From Agathobacter rectalis ATCC 33656 (GTDB lineage: Bacteria; Bacillota; Clostridia; Lachnospirales; Lachnospiraceae), in assembly GCF_000020605.1 (NCBI RefSeq), contig NC_012781.1, positions 2,481,501 to 2,545,500 on the forward strand: a DNA stretch of 64,000 bases, read 5' to 3'. The notes beneath the pieces were generated by a model. The model did no database searches and was not told the origin of the DNA. It was given only the letters and a program-made list of their open reading frames with translations. The first letter of the stretch is position 1. Each line of letters opens with the position of its first letter. The translations under genes and the position numbers were made by a program. This document shows, one piece after another, positions 1-8,630 of this stretch.

Positions 1-1151
1 CCACTCTTGTTGTACTGCGCAATAAAATCTGCTGCTCCTGACATCTGTTTTCCCATTGAATAGTTACCTAAGATGATAAAGCTGATGAGCGTAGAGCCAA
101 CACCAAATCCATATCCTCCAAGAATTGTCTGTCTGATAGTTCTGCCTCTTGATATATTTCCAATAAAGAAAGGAGCTGCTACACACCATACCATCCAGTA
201 AGCCCAGTAATATATAGTCCAGTCCTGTGGGAAGTTGGTTTTACGTAATGGATCGGTATACGTAGATAATCCTATAAAATTCTGCACCATAGTGCCAAGA
301 GATGACAATCCGGTCTCAAGAATATATCTTGTTTCACCGCCAAACAGCAGTACAATAGCAAGCAGTCCAAAGAAGAAATAGATACAGACTTTTGCCAAAA
401 TGCTTATTCCCTTAAATCCATGTAATAATGAATATGTATAAACTATACATGTAATTATAAGGATAATGATATTGATTGCTGTTCTGCTAAGCGATATATG
501 GAACACATCTCCAATAATTGTTGCCATAAGAGGTGTTGCAACACTAAATGTGGTTGCTGTTCCTGCTAAAAGTGCAAATACAGCTAACAGGTCTATAATA
601 CGTCCTGCAAAACCATCTGTGTGTTTTCCAAGAACAGGTCTGCATGCTTCCGAATATTTCTGACGGTTTCTTTTCCTTACATGAAGCATAAAACCAAATG
701 CAACTGCTAAAACAAGATAAAATGCCCACGGAATAAAGCTCCAGTGAAACAGAGGAAATACACCGGCCCATTCCTGTATACTTCCAAGCTCCTTAATGTG
801 TGGATTTGTTGCATACATAATCCACTCAGAAAATGAGTAGAATAAAATATCTGCTGCCAGACCACATGTGAACATCATACATCCCCATGAAAAGAATGAG
901 TACTTTGGTTTTTCATCCGGCTCTCCAAGAACAATATCTCCATACTTCGAACCAGCTATAAATATAGATATCAAAAATATTCCTAAACCTATAATCAGGT
1001 AATAAATGCCAAACGTATCTCCAAAGAAAAATCTTACCTGACTGAGTATGGCATTTGACTGCTCAGGTAATGCAAAAAATAGAATACACAATGCCACAAT
1101 TATTGCTAATGGCACAAGTGTAATAATCCAATCAATTTTTTTCTCTTTCAT
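1..1151 (-). CDS. BCCT-family betaine/carnitine/choline transporter (3' part outside window)
   Basis: Partial membrane transporter; 383 residues are visible from the ATG at 1151 and the frame is open to the window edge. The family usually has about 500 residues, so the C-terminal fifth is missing. The protein starts MKEKKIDW and enters a hydrophobic helix at once, followed by many membrane segments. A family-like stretch near residues 330-345 reads FFIGNISRGRTIRQ, the conserved BCCT motif following the tryptophan-rich helix (YYWAYWMVWCVAAP). BCCT carriers import quaternary amines driven by sodium or proton gradients. The neighbouring genes (LicC- and LicA-like) make choline the favoured substrate; betaine or carnitine remain possible. 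An IS110 element now lies between this gene and the lic genes and may have cut a common operon. Confidence 0.88.
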   Translation of the reverse strand, partial: MKEKKIDWIITLVPLAIIVALCILFFALPEQSNAILSQVRFFFGDTFGIYYLIIGLGIFLISIFIAGSKYGDIVLGEPDEKPKYSFFSWGCMMFTCGLAADILFYSFSEWIMYATNPHIKELGSIQEWAGVFPLFHWSFIPWAFYLVLAVAFGFMLHVRKRNRQKYSEACRPVLGKHTDGFAGRIIDLLAVFALLAGTATTFSVATPLMATIIGDVFHISLSRTAINIIILIITCIVYTYSLLHGFKGISILAKVCIYFFFGLLAIVLLFGGETRYILETGLSSLGTMVQNFIGLSTYTDPLRKTNFPQDWTIYYWAYWMVWCVAAPFFIGNISRGRTIRQTILGGYGFGVGSTLISFIILGNYSMGKQMSGAADFIAQYNKS

Positions 1152-1306
1152 AATACTAATCCTCGTATAATAAGTGTATAGCCAGTAGAAATGATGGTTA
1201 TGCACTTATCCTTTCTATAAATTTATAGATGATCTGAGACACCTGGGATAAACCCTTTCCATCTCATCTACATTGGTTATTAGTTTCATAGGTTATTCTG
1301 TGGTAT
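1152..1306. other. BCCT gene leader / intergenic DNA with an imperfect inverted repeat
   Basis: No gene is seen here. Arms at 1172-1183 (AAGTGTATAGCC) and 1196-1207 (GGTTATGCACTT) pair in 10 of 12 positions at DNA level, around a 12-nt loop, 21 to 56 bp upstream of the transporter start. It could be an operator or a leader hairpin of the transporter gene; no T-tract follows it, so it is not a terminator. The outer end of the IS110 element must lie in or just after this stretch but cannot be fixed by eye. Confidence 0.3.
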
Positions 1307-1567
1307 GATATCAGCAGAGTCTGATGTCTAGAGGCACTGCTTTTAATCCTTTCAGCCCGGTCTCCGGTGCCTGCTTATGGAGCTTGCAGCCTGAATCATA
1401 TGTCACATTCCGCTTACACAGATGTTTCATCCCCTGGCGTACAGCACCAGCAAAAGAGCTGCCAGGGTACATGCTTATTACGCGAGGTTTCGGTCAGCAT
1501 ATGATTCCCAGGATAAACCTTTTTCTTCAGGTTCCAAGAATACTTAATCGGAAAGGCGGGTGATATC
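1307..1567 (+). ncRNA. Candidate IS110 bridge RNA / structured non-coding left end
   Basis: The 260 bases upstream of the IS110 transposase contain no convincing gene but a series of hairpins. 1307-1314 (GATATCAG) pairs with 1321-1328 (CTGATGTC) around a 6-nt loop. 1333-1337 (GGCAC) pairs with 1367-1371 (GTGCC) around a 29-nt loop. 1432-1438 (CCCTGGC) pairs with 1461-1467 (GCCAGGG) around a 22-nt loop. IS110-group elements are known to encode a bridge RNA in this position, with a 5' stem-loop followed by a target-binding and a donor-binding loop. The order and size of these hairpins fit, but the assignment is inference from structure and position. Confidence 0.5.
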
Positions 1568-2854
1568 ATGTTAAAGATTAACCCATTATCTACACTTTAC
1601 GTCGGTATTGACGTCAGTTCAAAATCCAACTATGTTTGCGCTTTGGATTTTTATAAAAATAAATACATAAACTCTTCTTTTGCTAACAATCAGCCTGGTG
1701 CTGAAGAACTAGCCAAGAAGATTCTTGAGTGTTTGAAAGAACACCCTGATCTTAATACGATTGTTGCTGCTCTGGAGTCTACCTCTGTTTACAGCATTCA
1801 CATTGCAAATTTTCTCTCTTCCTGCGAGGAACTGATGCATTTCAAACCTTATGTTTTTGTGCTCAATCCCAAATGCACAGCTAATTACAAAAAGTCTTAT
1901 ATCGGATTAGGTAAGTCTGATCCTATTGATGCCTTTGTTATTGCCGATTATGCACGTGCAGGAAATATCGAAACTGAGCCATGGCGTGGAAGCCAGTTCT
2001 TGGCTCTTAAACGCCTCACAAGGCATCGTCTGCATCTTGTTGAATGCATGACCAGAGAGAAAACCTACCTGGTTTCTAATCTGTATCTGAAGTTCAGTGA
2101 ACTACAGATGTTAGAAGGTGATGACCAGCCTTTCTGCGATATTTATGGAGCAACCTCTTCCAGTGTATTGACAGAATACTTATCTCCTGAGGAGATTATT
2201 GATTCATCTGAGGAAGATCTTATAAGTTTTCTCGCACAGAAAAGTCGCAATCGTATCAAAGACATTAGCAAGACCGCAGAATTACTCAGGAAAGCGGCCA
2301 GAGATTCTTATCGCTTAGATAAAGCTCTTTATGAACCATTAAATGTATCTATTGCCAGCTCTTTCAACTGTATTGAAACTTTCAAGAAAGAAATCAAGCT
2401 TATAGATATTGCCATCGAAAGAGAAATCAGAGGATTAAATCCTAATGCTTTTATTATTCTTCAATCCATAGATGGCATTGGTCCTGTCTTTGCAGGTGGC
2501 ATTGTAGCTGAAATAGGCGACATCTCTGCTTTTCATTCCTCTGATGCTCTTGCTAAATATGCCGGACTCATGTGGAAGTCAAACCAATCAGGTGATTTTG
2601 ATGGAGAAGATACTCCAATGAGTAAAGCCGGAAATCGTTATCTCAGATACTATCTTGGCGAAGCCGCCAACAGTATGAGAAAACATAATGTTGAGTACGG
2701 AGCGTACTATCGAAAGAAGTACAACGAAGTTCCGAAGCATCAACACAAAAGAGCACTCGCGCTGACTTCACGTAAATTCGTTCGTTTGGTTTATGGATTG
2801 CTGGCCAGAAACCAACTGTACTCCGGCGTATCGCTGGATACATCAAATGAATAA
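1568..2854 (+). mobile_element. IS110-family transposase (DEDD recombinase)
   Basis: Complete 428-residue transposase of an IS110-type insertion sequence. The N-terminal RuvC-like DEDD domain starts YVGIDVSSKSNYV with the first acidic residue, followed by ALESTSVYS and the GKSDPIDAFVIADYAR stretch around residues 120-135. The C-terminal transposase_20 domain (about 300-395) has LQSIDGIGPVFAGGIVAEIGDI and GNRYLRYYLGEAA, with the catalytic serine expected near the NSM segment. The length is typical and there are no frameshifts, so the element may be active. It is on the plus strand, against all neighbouring genes. The long 5' non-coding end places it in the IS110 group rather than IS1111. The right end should lie between 2855 and about 2930. 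Confidence 0.93.
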
Positions 2855-2933
2855 CTGGTTTTAGCCTGTGTTTTTGCATAGGTCTATTAAAGTTACCCTT
2901 TTTCTGAAAAACATATCGAAATCTTTTCAAAAA

Positions 2934-3668
2934 TCATCTTGACATATCACCAGATTGCTCCATATATTTCTTATAGCTGCTATCTATCTCAGCAAGCTCC
3001 TGCAAATTATCAATCTCAATAATATCGCCTTTTTGCATCTCATATATGCCAAGCTGATATTCATCCGGATAGCAGAACATTGCAACGTCATCCCAGTATA
3101 TCTGAGTATTTTTTTTGTTCTCAAATTCCATTTCAAGATGTTTTTTCAGTTTGCGCCCATCTGCCGCAGTCCATCTGGAGATGCTATAAAGCTGCCATCC
3201 ATGACTTCCGCCACTCCTGCTGCAGGATGTTACAATTCCATCTTCTACTGTCTGAAGCCACTCATCTGTTTCATCATCAGTCCATACACTGTTATAACCC
3301 GAGCGTTCGAATTCTTTTGATAGAATTTCAGGATTATATATAATCTGGTCGCCATCAAGAATAATTGCATCCTCAATATGATCTCTTGCAACATATAGTG
3401 ATGAAATATTATTACAGCTTTCATAATAAGGATTTTCAATTATAGTAACTCCCGGATATTCATTCTCTAATTCATAAAACTGTTCCTTTAAATATCCGGC
3501 AACAATATAAATCTCCGTGATTCCATTACCGTGTAAGCCTTCAATAACTGTATCTATCATACGCTTTCCATTCACCCTTACCAATGGCTTCGGAGTAGTA
3601 AGCGTTACCGGTCTCATACGATTACCAAGTCCTGCTGCCATGATAATCGCGCGTTTTACTTCATGCAT
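2934..3668 (-). CDS. licC: CTP:phosphocholine cytidylyltransferase, LicC-like
   Basis: A 244-residue nucleotidyltransferase expected to form CDP-choline from phosphocholine and CTP. The start has the nucleotide-binding signature MAAGLGNRMRPVTLTTPKPL (residues 11-30), followed by a GYLKEQF segment as in pneumococcal LicC. Further LicC-like features are the DEW segment in mid-protein, the YWDD segment near residue 195 and the C-terminal EIDNLQELAEID. It begins 2 bp after the stop of the LicC-LicA fusion gene, so the two are co-transcribed. The presence of two LicC-type domains in one operon is unusual; this free copy has the more canonical sequence. A sugar-1-phosphate nucleotidyltransferase is the alternative, but the kinase partner argues for choline. 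Confidence 0.82.
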   Translation of the reverse strand: MHEVKRAIIMAAGLGNRMRPVTLTTPKPLVRVNGKRMIDTVIEGLHGNGITEIYIVAGYLKEQFYELENEYPGVTIIENPYYESCNNISSLYVARDHIEDAIILDGDQIIYNPEILSKEFERSGYNSVWTDDETDEWLQTVEDGIVTSCSRSGGSHGWQLYSISRWTAADGRKLKKHLEMEFENKKNTQIYWDDVAMFCYPDEYQLGIYEMQKGDIIEIDNLQELAEIDSSYKKYMEQSGDMSR

Positions 3669-3670
3669 TT

Positions 3671-5440
3671 TTAATTATCCTCCAATTTCTGCATTTCATC
3701 CTGTACTACTTTGTAATAATCCTTTGCATATCTGTACTGTCTGAGTGAATATTCACCAAAATCAACACCCAGATTTCTCTTATACTCACACCAGTTACTC
3801 CATAAAAGTCCGCATACTGCAATATAACAATAAATCTTTATTCGGATTTCTGCTGAACACCCTTCTGTGAAATATGCATCAATTAACTTATCCACATGCT
3901 CCCTGTCATACATGGAATATATGCAGAACATGGCTATATCTACGTGCGGATCCTGCATTCCTGCATATTCCCAGTCAATAAGTCTGATGTCCTCATTTCC
4001 ATTTTCATCCTTAACAAAAAGGAAATTATCCGGAACAGCATCAATATGCGTAAGAACCTTTTCATTTACATGAGCTTCTATATACGGTCTGAGTGAAAGG
4101 ACATTTTCCTTAGTCTGCCTGTAATGTCTGTATGCAGAAGGCGAACCATCCCACAGGCTCTCATAAAACTCAAGCTGACCGAATATATCAAATTCATGAT
4201 TTACTTTAAGCTTCATATCATGAAATTCTCTGAGACGCTTCATGCATTTACAAACATCATCATTATTTTCCGGATCACATACTCTCGCATTTTCTAAAAA
4301 CGCAGTGATTTTATATCCATTATCCGGATTTATATAAGCGATATCATCACATATATGTCTGCCATCAATAGTATTATAAACCATTGCTTCATTACGTCTG
4401 TTTATCAGCTGATCCGTTCCCTCTCCCGGAATTCTCATGATATATTTTTTCCCTTTACATGAGAACAGGAACGAGCGGTTTGTCATGCCCTTTTTCAATA
4501 CCGTAATATCTACAATATCGTCTGCTGATACAGATAAGGCATCGCAGATAACCTGTATTGCATCAGTTTTCAGATGATTTGAATCGCTGTCCATCTCTCT
4601 GAGCTGCTCATATGTGTTAATTTCAACCACATCCCACGAATGTACTACCCTGGCGGTAATAAACATTCTGTCCTTATCATACAGTGCAGTCTCCCAGAAG
4701 GCACCATCATTAGCCGAATTACTACACAATTTTTCAATTCTGCCTTTGACAATTTGTGCATCATCGTCAAGCAGATAGCTAATTCCTATCATAGCATTGC
4801 CGCCGGCAGCCTTCGGAATGGTAACCAACTCCATTTTTCTGTTAACACGCACCGTGCTGTCATCATCAATCAAATCACTGACCATATACCAGGAATATAA
4901 TTCATGGTGATGGTACGGATTCTTGTCGCACCATATATCACACGGTATGATATATGTATTTGATAAATGATTCAGAACCTTCTTTACTGAATATAGATTA
5001 TTCTTAGTCGTATACTCTTCATTGACAACGAGCTCCACTCCAAAATCATCGATGAGATACTCATATCTCTCCTTCATGAAGCCGACTACTACATATATCT
5101 CATAGATTCCCACTTCATGAAGCTGTCTGATTGTCCGCTCTATAAGAACTTCCCCATTTACCTCTAAAAGGCCCTTTGGAGTCTCAGTATTTATTGGCAC
5201 CATTCGCATGCCATAACCTGCTGCAAGAATCACTGCATTCTTTGGCGCTTTTTCTTTGAATTCTTTAAGAGCCTTAGGTGTAACAGCACATTTTTCATTT
5301 ATATAACCTTCATTCATCAATTCTTTTATTGATTTGTTTACAACTCCCAGAGAATGACCGGATAACTCTGATATCTCTCTTTGATTGTTAACTGATTGAT
5401 GATATAACGTGTTCAGTATATCTTTCTCCTGCTTGTTCAT
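3671..5440 (-). CDS. licA: Winged-helix / LicC-like / LicA choline kinase fusion
   Basis: Three-domain cytoplasmic protein of 589 residues. Residues 1-60 form a MarR-type winged helix (QREISELSGHSLGVVNKSIKELMNEGYI). Residues 69-290 form a LicC-like nucleotidyltransferase (AVILAAGYGMRMVP...TPKG, then GFMKERY). Residues 300-575 form a choline/aminoglycoside kinase domain with the phosphotransferase motif THIDAVPDNFLF and the metal-binding LIDWEYAGMQDPHVDIAMF. The predicted roles are choline phosphorylation and CDP activation; LicC-LicA fusions are known in other bacteria, for example treponemes. The added DNA-binding domain suggests autoregulation, supported by a palindrome over the likely transcription start at 5461-5476. 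The start at 5440 has AAGGAG upstream. Confidence 0.85.
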   Translation of the reverse strand: MNKQEKDILNTLYHQSVNNQREISELSGHSLGVVNKSIKELMNEGYINEKCAVTPKALKEFKEKAPKNAVILAAGYGMRMVPINTETPKGLLEVNGEVLIERTIRQLHEVGIYEIYVVVGFMKERYEYLIDDFGVELVVNEEYTTKNNLYSVKKVLNHLSNTYIIPCDIWCDKNPYHHHELYSWYMVSDLIDDDSTVRVNRKMELVTIPKAAGGNAMIGISYLLDDDAQIVKGRIEKLCSNSANDGAFWETALYDKDRMFITARVVHSWDVVEINTYEQLREMDSDSNHLKTDAIQVICDALSVSADDIVDITVLKKGMTNRSFLFSCKGKKYIMRIPGEGTDQLINRRNEAMVYNTIDGRHICDDIAYINPDNGYKITAFLENARVCDPENNDDVCKCMKRLREFHDMKLKVNHEFDIFGQLEFYESLWDGSPSAYRHYRQTKENVLSLRPYIEAHVNEKVLTHIDAVPDNFLFVKDENGNEDIRLIDWEYAGMQDPHVDIAMFCIYSMYDREHVDKLIDAYFTEGCSAEIRIKIYCYIAVCGLLWSNWCEYKRNLGVDFGEYSLRQYRYAKDYYKVVQDEMQKLEDN

Positions 5441-5460
5441 GTTCGTCTCTCCTTATGTTT

Positions 5461-5476
5461 TTATGAACATTCATAA
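5461..5476. promoter_or_regulatory. Palindromic candidate operator in front of the licA fusion
   Basis: TTATGAA-CA-TTCATAA is a perfect 7-2-7 inverted repeat lying 21-36 bp upstream of the start codon. It overlaps the inner edge of the predicted -10 box, so a bound repressor would block initiation. The downstream gene itself encodes a winged-helix domain, making it the natural candidate to bind here. Function is inferred from position only. Confidence 0.5.
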
Positions 5477-5504
5477 TACTACACCTTTTTATTTAAAAAA
5501 TCAA
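5476..5504 (-). promoter_or_regulatory. Predicted promoter of the licA-licC operon
   Basis: Read on the minus strand: -35 TTGATT (5504-5499), 17-bp spacer, -10 TAGTAT (5481-5476). The predicted start is near 5469, giving a leader of about 30 nt with AAGGAG before the ATG. Each box matches consensus at four of six positions, so the call rests on spacing and placement. Confidence 0.45.
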
Positions 5505-5527
5505 CCCTTAACTATATTTTTCATAAC

Positions 5528-5556
5528 AAAAAACGCGCCACACTGGCGCGTTTTTG
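5528..5556 (-). terminator. Intrinsic terminator after the HtrA gene
   Basis: A 10-bp stem (AAACGCGCCA / TGGCGCGTTT) with loop CAC, at 5531-5540 and 5544-5553, followed on the minus strand by a T-run. It ends the protease transcript and insulates the lic operon. The T-rich flanks on both sides would also let it work in the other direction. Confidence 0.85.
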
Positions 5557-5580
5557 TACTCATAAATATAAATGAATTAT

Positions 5581-7176
5581 TTACTGCTGAATATCCTTTG
5601 CAGAGCTTAAGGTTACTTCAACCTTGTTCTCTTCGTACTGTCTGCCACTCTGACGGGCAACAGTAAGAGTAACCTTATCTCCGGCCTTGTAGCTCTTTAA
5701 CGCTGACTGCAGCTCTGTCATAGAAGAAATCTTTGTGCTGTCAACAGCAGTGATGATATCTCCCTCCTGTAAGCCGGCATTTGCGGCACCTGAACCAGCT
5801 GAAACAGATGAAACATACACACCCTGTGGGAAGCCATAGGCTACCATCTCAGATGAAACATCGCCACCCTTGATACCAAGGTATGCCTGATTCTCATTAG
5901 TATATTTTCCATCCTGGATAAGGCTCTCAATAATAGGCTTTGCAACCGACATAGGAATTGCATATCCGATACCCTCAACTTCAGTTGAAGAATATTTTAC
6001 AGAGTTTATACCGATAACCTCGCCATTTTCATTCAAGAGTGCTCCACCACTGTTTCCAGGGTTTATGGCTGCATCCGTCTGAATAAGCTTGTTGTTGGTA
6101 ACAGTCTCACCTGTCTGTGAATCCTGTGTAGTTACGGTTCTGTTAAGCGCACTTACTATACCTGTTGTGACAGACTGTCCGTATCCAAGTGCATTACCGA
6201 TAGCAATTGCAGGACTTCCAACAGCTACACTTTCAGAATCTCCGATTGTAGCAATCTTGATATTTGAGTAAGTATCTTTTCCAAGGTCTGCTTTCTTTAC
6301 ACGTACAACTGCTAGATCGTCATCCGGATCTGTTCCTCTGATTTCTGCCTTTACCACTGAATCATCATCAAACTGTACTGTGAGCTCCTCTGAATCTGCC
6401 ACAACATGATTGTTTGTAGCAATGTAGAGATAATCATCATCCTCACTCACAATAATACCTGAGCCACAGCTCTGAGACTGCTGTGACTGCTTTCCGAAAA
6501 AGCTGTTGTAGGTGACTGTTCCTGTATTTGTGATAGCAACGATGCTAGGCATTACCTCATCGACAACTGATGATACATCTGTCAGATCCTTTGCATTCCC
6601 TGAGGATGTCTGCTTAGTCCCACCAGATGTTGTAGTGGTAAGCTTTGCACTTGCAGTAGAAGAATTTGAAATAGCTCTCGTGCCAATATAGCTTACTCCT
6701 GTGAAAACGCCGCCTCCGACGAGTCCGAAGATAAGAGCTGCCGCTACTGTCTTTGCTGCAAATGGTCCAAATGCACCAGGCTTTCTAGGTGCTCTCTGTT
6801 TCTTAGGCTTTGCAGTCTGCTGGTATGCCTGACCATTCATATTCATCCTGCTATATGAATTGTCTGTCGAACCTGCTGATGTGCCGCAATATGCATTATT
6901 ATTTGTGCCTGAATTATACGACTGATTAGAATAAGGCTGGTTTGCATATGACTGATTTGCATTTGGCTGTCCTGCTGTAGAAGCCTGCGAATATGGATTG
7001 TAGCTCTGTGAATAGCTTTCAGCTGATGTATTATTAGTCTGTGCAGCCTTCTGTGACTCATCCGGATTGTAAGGATTACCCGACATTGTGAAATTTACAT
7101 TATTTGTATTGTTATTTGTGTTATTTGTACTGTTAGTATTATTTGTATCATTCATATTTCTATAATTGTTATCCAT
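5581..7176 (-). CDS. htrA: HtrA/DegP-like membrane serine protease with PDZ domain
   Basis: Envelope quality-control protease, 531 residues. The first 130 residues are very rich in Asn, Gln, Ser and Tyr (cytoplasmic, low complexity), followed by a basic KPKKQRAPRK segment and one membrane helix at about 140-165. The trypsin-like domain shows the full triad: His in TNNHVVADS, Asp in DDDLAVVRV and Ser in DAAINPGNSGGALL. A single PDZ domain (about 430-525) follows with YLGIKGG and AGLQEGDIITAVD. This is the usual layout of Gram-positive HtrA, except for the long N/Q-rich tail. AAAGGAG precedes the ATG. It is expected to act on misfolded surface proteins; a link to the glycan genes is only positional. 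Confidence 0.93.
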   Translation of the reverse strand: MDNNYRNMNDTNNTNSTNNTNNNTNNVNFTMSGNPYNPDESQKAAQTNNTSAESYSQSYNPYSQASTAGQPNANQSYANQPYSNQSYNSGTNNNAYCGTSAGSTDNSYSRMNMNGQAYQQTAKPKKQRAPRKPGAFGPFAAKTVAAALIFGLVGGGVFTGVSYIGTRAISNSSTASAKLTTTTSGGTKQTSSGNAKDLTDVSSVVDEVMPSIVAITNTGTVTYNSFFGKQSQQSQSCGSGIIVSEDDDYLYIATNNHVVADSEELTVQFDDDSVVKAEIRGTDPDDDLAVVRVKKADLGKDTYSNIKIATIGDSESVAVGSPAIAIGNALGYGQSVTTGIVSALNRTVTTQDSQTGETVTNNKLIQTDAAINPGNSGGALLNENGEVIGINSVKYSSTEVEGIGYAIPMSVAKPIIESLIQDGKYTNENQAYLGIKGGDVSSEMVAYGFPQGVYVSSVSAGSGAANAGLQEGDIITAVDSTKISSMTELQSALKSYKAGDKVTLTVARQSGRQYEENKVEVTLSSAKDIQQ

Positions 7177-7391
7177 AATAATTTCTCCTTTCGTTTACAA
7201 TTAGAAGTATACTGTCAATCTGTGTTTAATTTGTGACGGGATTATTTATTTTTTCATAAATTGTAATCCCCGTGCTATTCTCCGAATAAAAATAACTGCT
7301 CATCGACAGATGCACCTCTAAGTCTGCGATAAATAGAAATTGCAGAATATCAATACATCCCTGCCAATGAACAGTTACCATAAATCATATA
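7177..7391. other. Intergenic region upstream of htrA
   Basis: 215 bases without a supported gene. It should hold the protease promoter: a TTGACA-like box (minus strand, 7219-7214) is visible but no good -10 sits at the usual distance. A weak 5-bp hairpin (TCTGC/GCAGA near 7322-7345) is the only possible terminator for the upstream pyrophosphorylase gene. Confidence 0.3.
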
Positions 7392-8600
7392 TTAAATTTC
7401 AATTCCGTTCTTCTCAAGAAGAGCTCTCGCTGTTTCAACCGAATCTGTACCTGTCGCATTCTTTACAGGTGCAAACTCCTTCTCTCTGTCTACCTCAAAT
7501 GGCAGGCTATTGTCCATCATGTATACCATATCGAGGATGAGTGTCTCGAACTTGTATGCATTCGGAGTCTCAGGCTTATGCTCTGTACCATTCTCATCAA
7601 TGTAAGGTACCTTCTTCTCTACCACATGAAGCGGAAGGCTCTTCTCTGCGATAGCCATAAGCTTGTCCACGCGGAATAAATAGTTTAAGATAACACCAAA
7701 GCCATACTGTAATGAACCATTCTCGTTCTTTGCCTCTGCCATCTCAGGTGTAAGCTCGTAATACTCGACAATCGAAGGCTTGCCATTCTCAAGACACATA
7801 GCGCCGACTCTCTCGTATGGATCGCACTTTCTGACCACCTTAGAGCCGCTGACACAGCCGGACTCTATTGTAGCGCCGACAAATACAGGATCTGCAATCT
7901 GCTGAAGCACATTGTCCACAGCAAATACATTGAGCCACTCAACACCCTTGTCCTTCAAATCCTTGTCAAGACCGGCATTGATGAGTGACTTGAACCATCC
8001 ACCGTTTCCGTTTGGTGACATGGCAAGTGAATCCTCAGATTTCATGAGCAGATTTCCATCAAAATCAACTGCCGGAACCATCTCCTGCACGAAAAACTTC
8101 ACATAATCCTTGTTGTATCCAAAATAGTCGTGCTCTTCAAAGAACTCTCTTGTCATGCTATCATTTATCTCGCTTGTCATAACATACAGAGGCACCCATG
8201 TACCGGTCTGATTTGTAACCTTCATGAGGTTTGCGACAAGCTGCTCAAAGATGTAGAGTTCCTTTGTCTTTCCGATATTGAACATGCCCTTAGCCTTGTC
8301 AAAGCCAAGACGTGTCCCCTGTCCACCGGCAAGAAGAATTGCACCGACCTTGCCATTCTTGACAGCATCAAGACCTGTTGCAAGGTATTTGTCCTTATTT
8401 GCCTCTATCTCTGAAATCTCCATAGCAGCAAGCGGTGAAAATGTACCTCTCTGCTGCTCCTTGTTGTGAATCATATCAAGGTATGACCAGTCCATGTGCT
8501 CAAGCTGGCTCTCAAGCTTAGCCGGAGCTTCCTCTGTTAAGAATTTCTTTAAGTATTTCTGGTTTGTTGCCGTGATTTTTTCTTTGATTTCTGTTTTCAT
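7392..8600 (-). CDS. UDP-sugar pyrophosphorylase, UDPGP/AGX-like family
   Basis: A 402-residue uridylyltransferase expected to make a UDP-sugar, most likely UDP-N-acetylhexosamine, from the sugar-1-phosphate and UTP. The signature LLAGGQGTRLGFDKAKGMF lies near residue 90. NGNGGWF and the ADPVFVGATIESG segment follow the AGX (UDP-N-acetylhexosamine pyrophosphorylase) pattern. The C-terminal APVKNATGTDSVETARALL is also AGX-like. Bacterial GalU/GlmU enzymes look different, so this is the eukaryote-like branch found in many Clostridia. It follows the LCP gene by 30 bp and probably feeds the sugar pathways of the neighbouring clusters. UDP-glucose is the alternative product. Confidence 0.8.
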   Translation of the reverse strand: MKTEIKEKITATNQKYLKKFLTEEAPAKLESQLEHMDWSYLDMIHNKEQQRGTFSPLAAMEISEIEANKDKYLATGLDAVKNGKVGAILLAGGQGTRLGFDKAKGMFNIGKTKELYIFEQLVANLMKVTNQTGTWVPLYVMTSEINDSMTREFFEEHDYFGYNKDYVKFFVQEMVPAVDFDGNLLMKSEDSLAMSPNGNGGWFKSLINAGLDKDLKDKGVEWLNVFAVDNVLQQIADPVFVGATIESGCVSGSKVVRKCDPYERVGAMCLENGKPSIVEYYELTPEMAEAKNENGSLQYGFGVILNYLFRVDKLMAIAEKSLPLHVVEKKVPYIDENGTEHKPETPNAYKFETLILDMVYMMDNSLPFEVDREKEFAPVKNATGTDSVETARALLEKNGIEI

Positions 8601-8630
8601 AAATTCTCCCTAATAGCTGTATTTAAGCAT

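Noticed and set aside
1324-1563. 79-codon open frame upstream of the IS110 transposase
   Set aside because: It lacks a ribosome binding site and any recognisable domain, and coincides with the hairpin-rich left end of the element, better explained as structured RNA.
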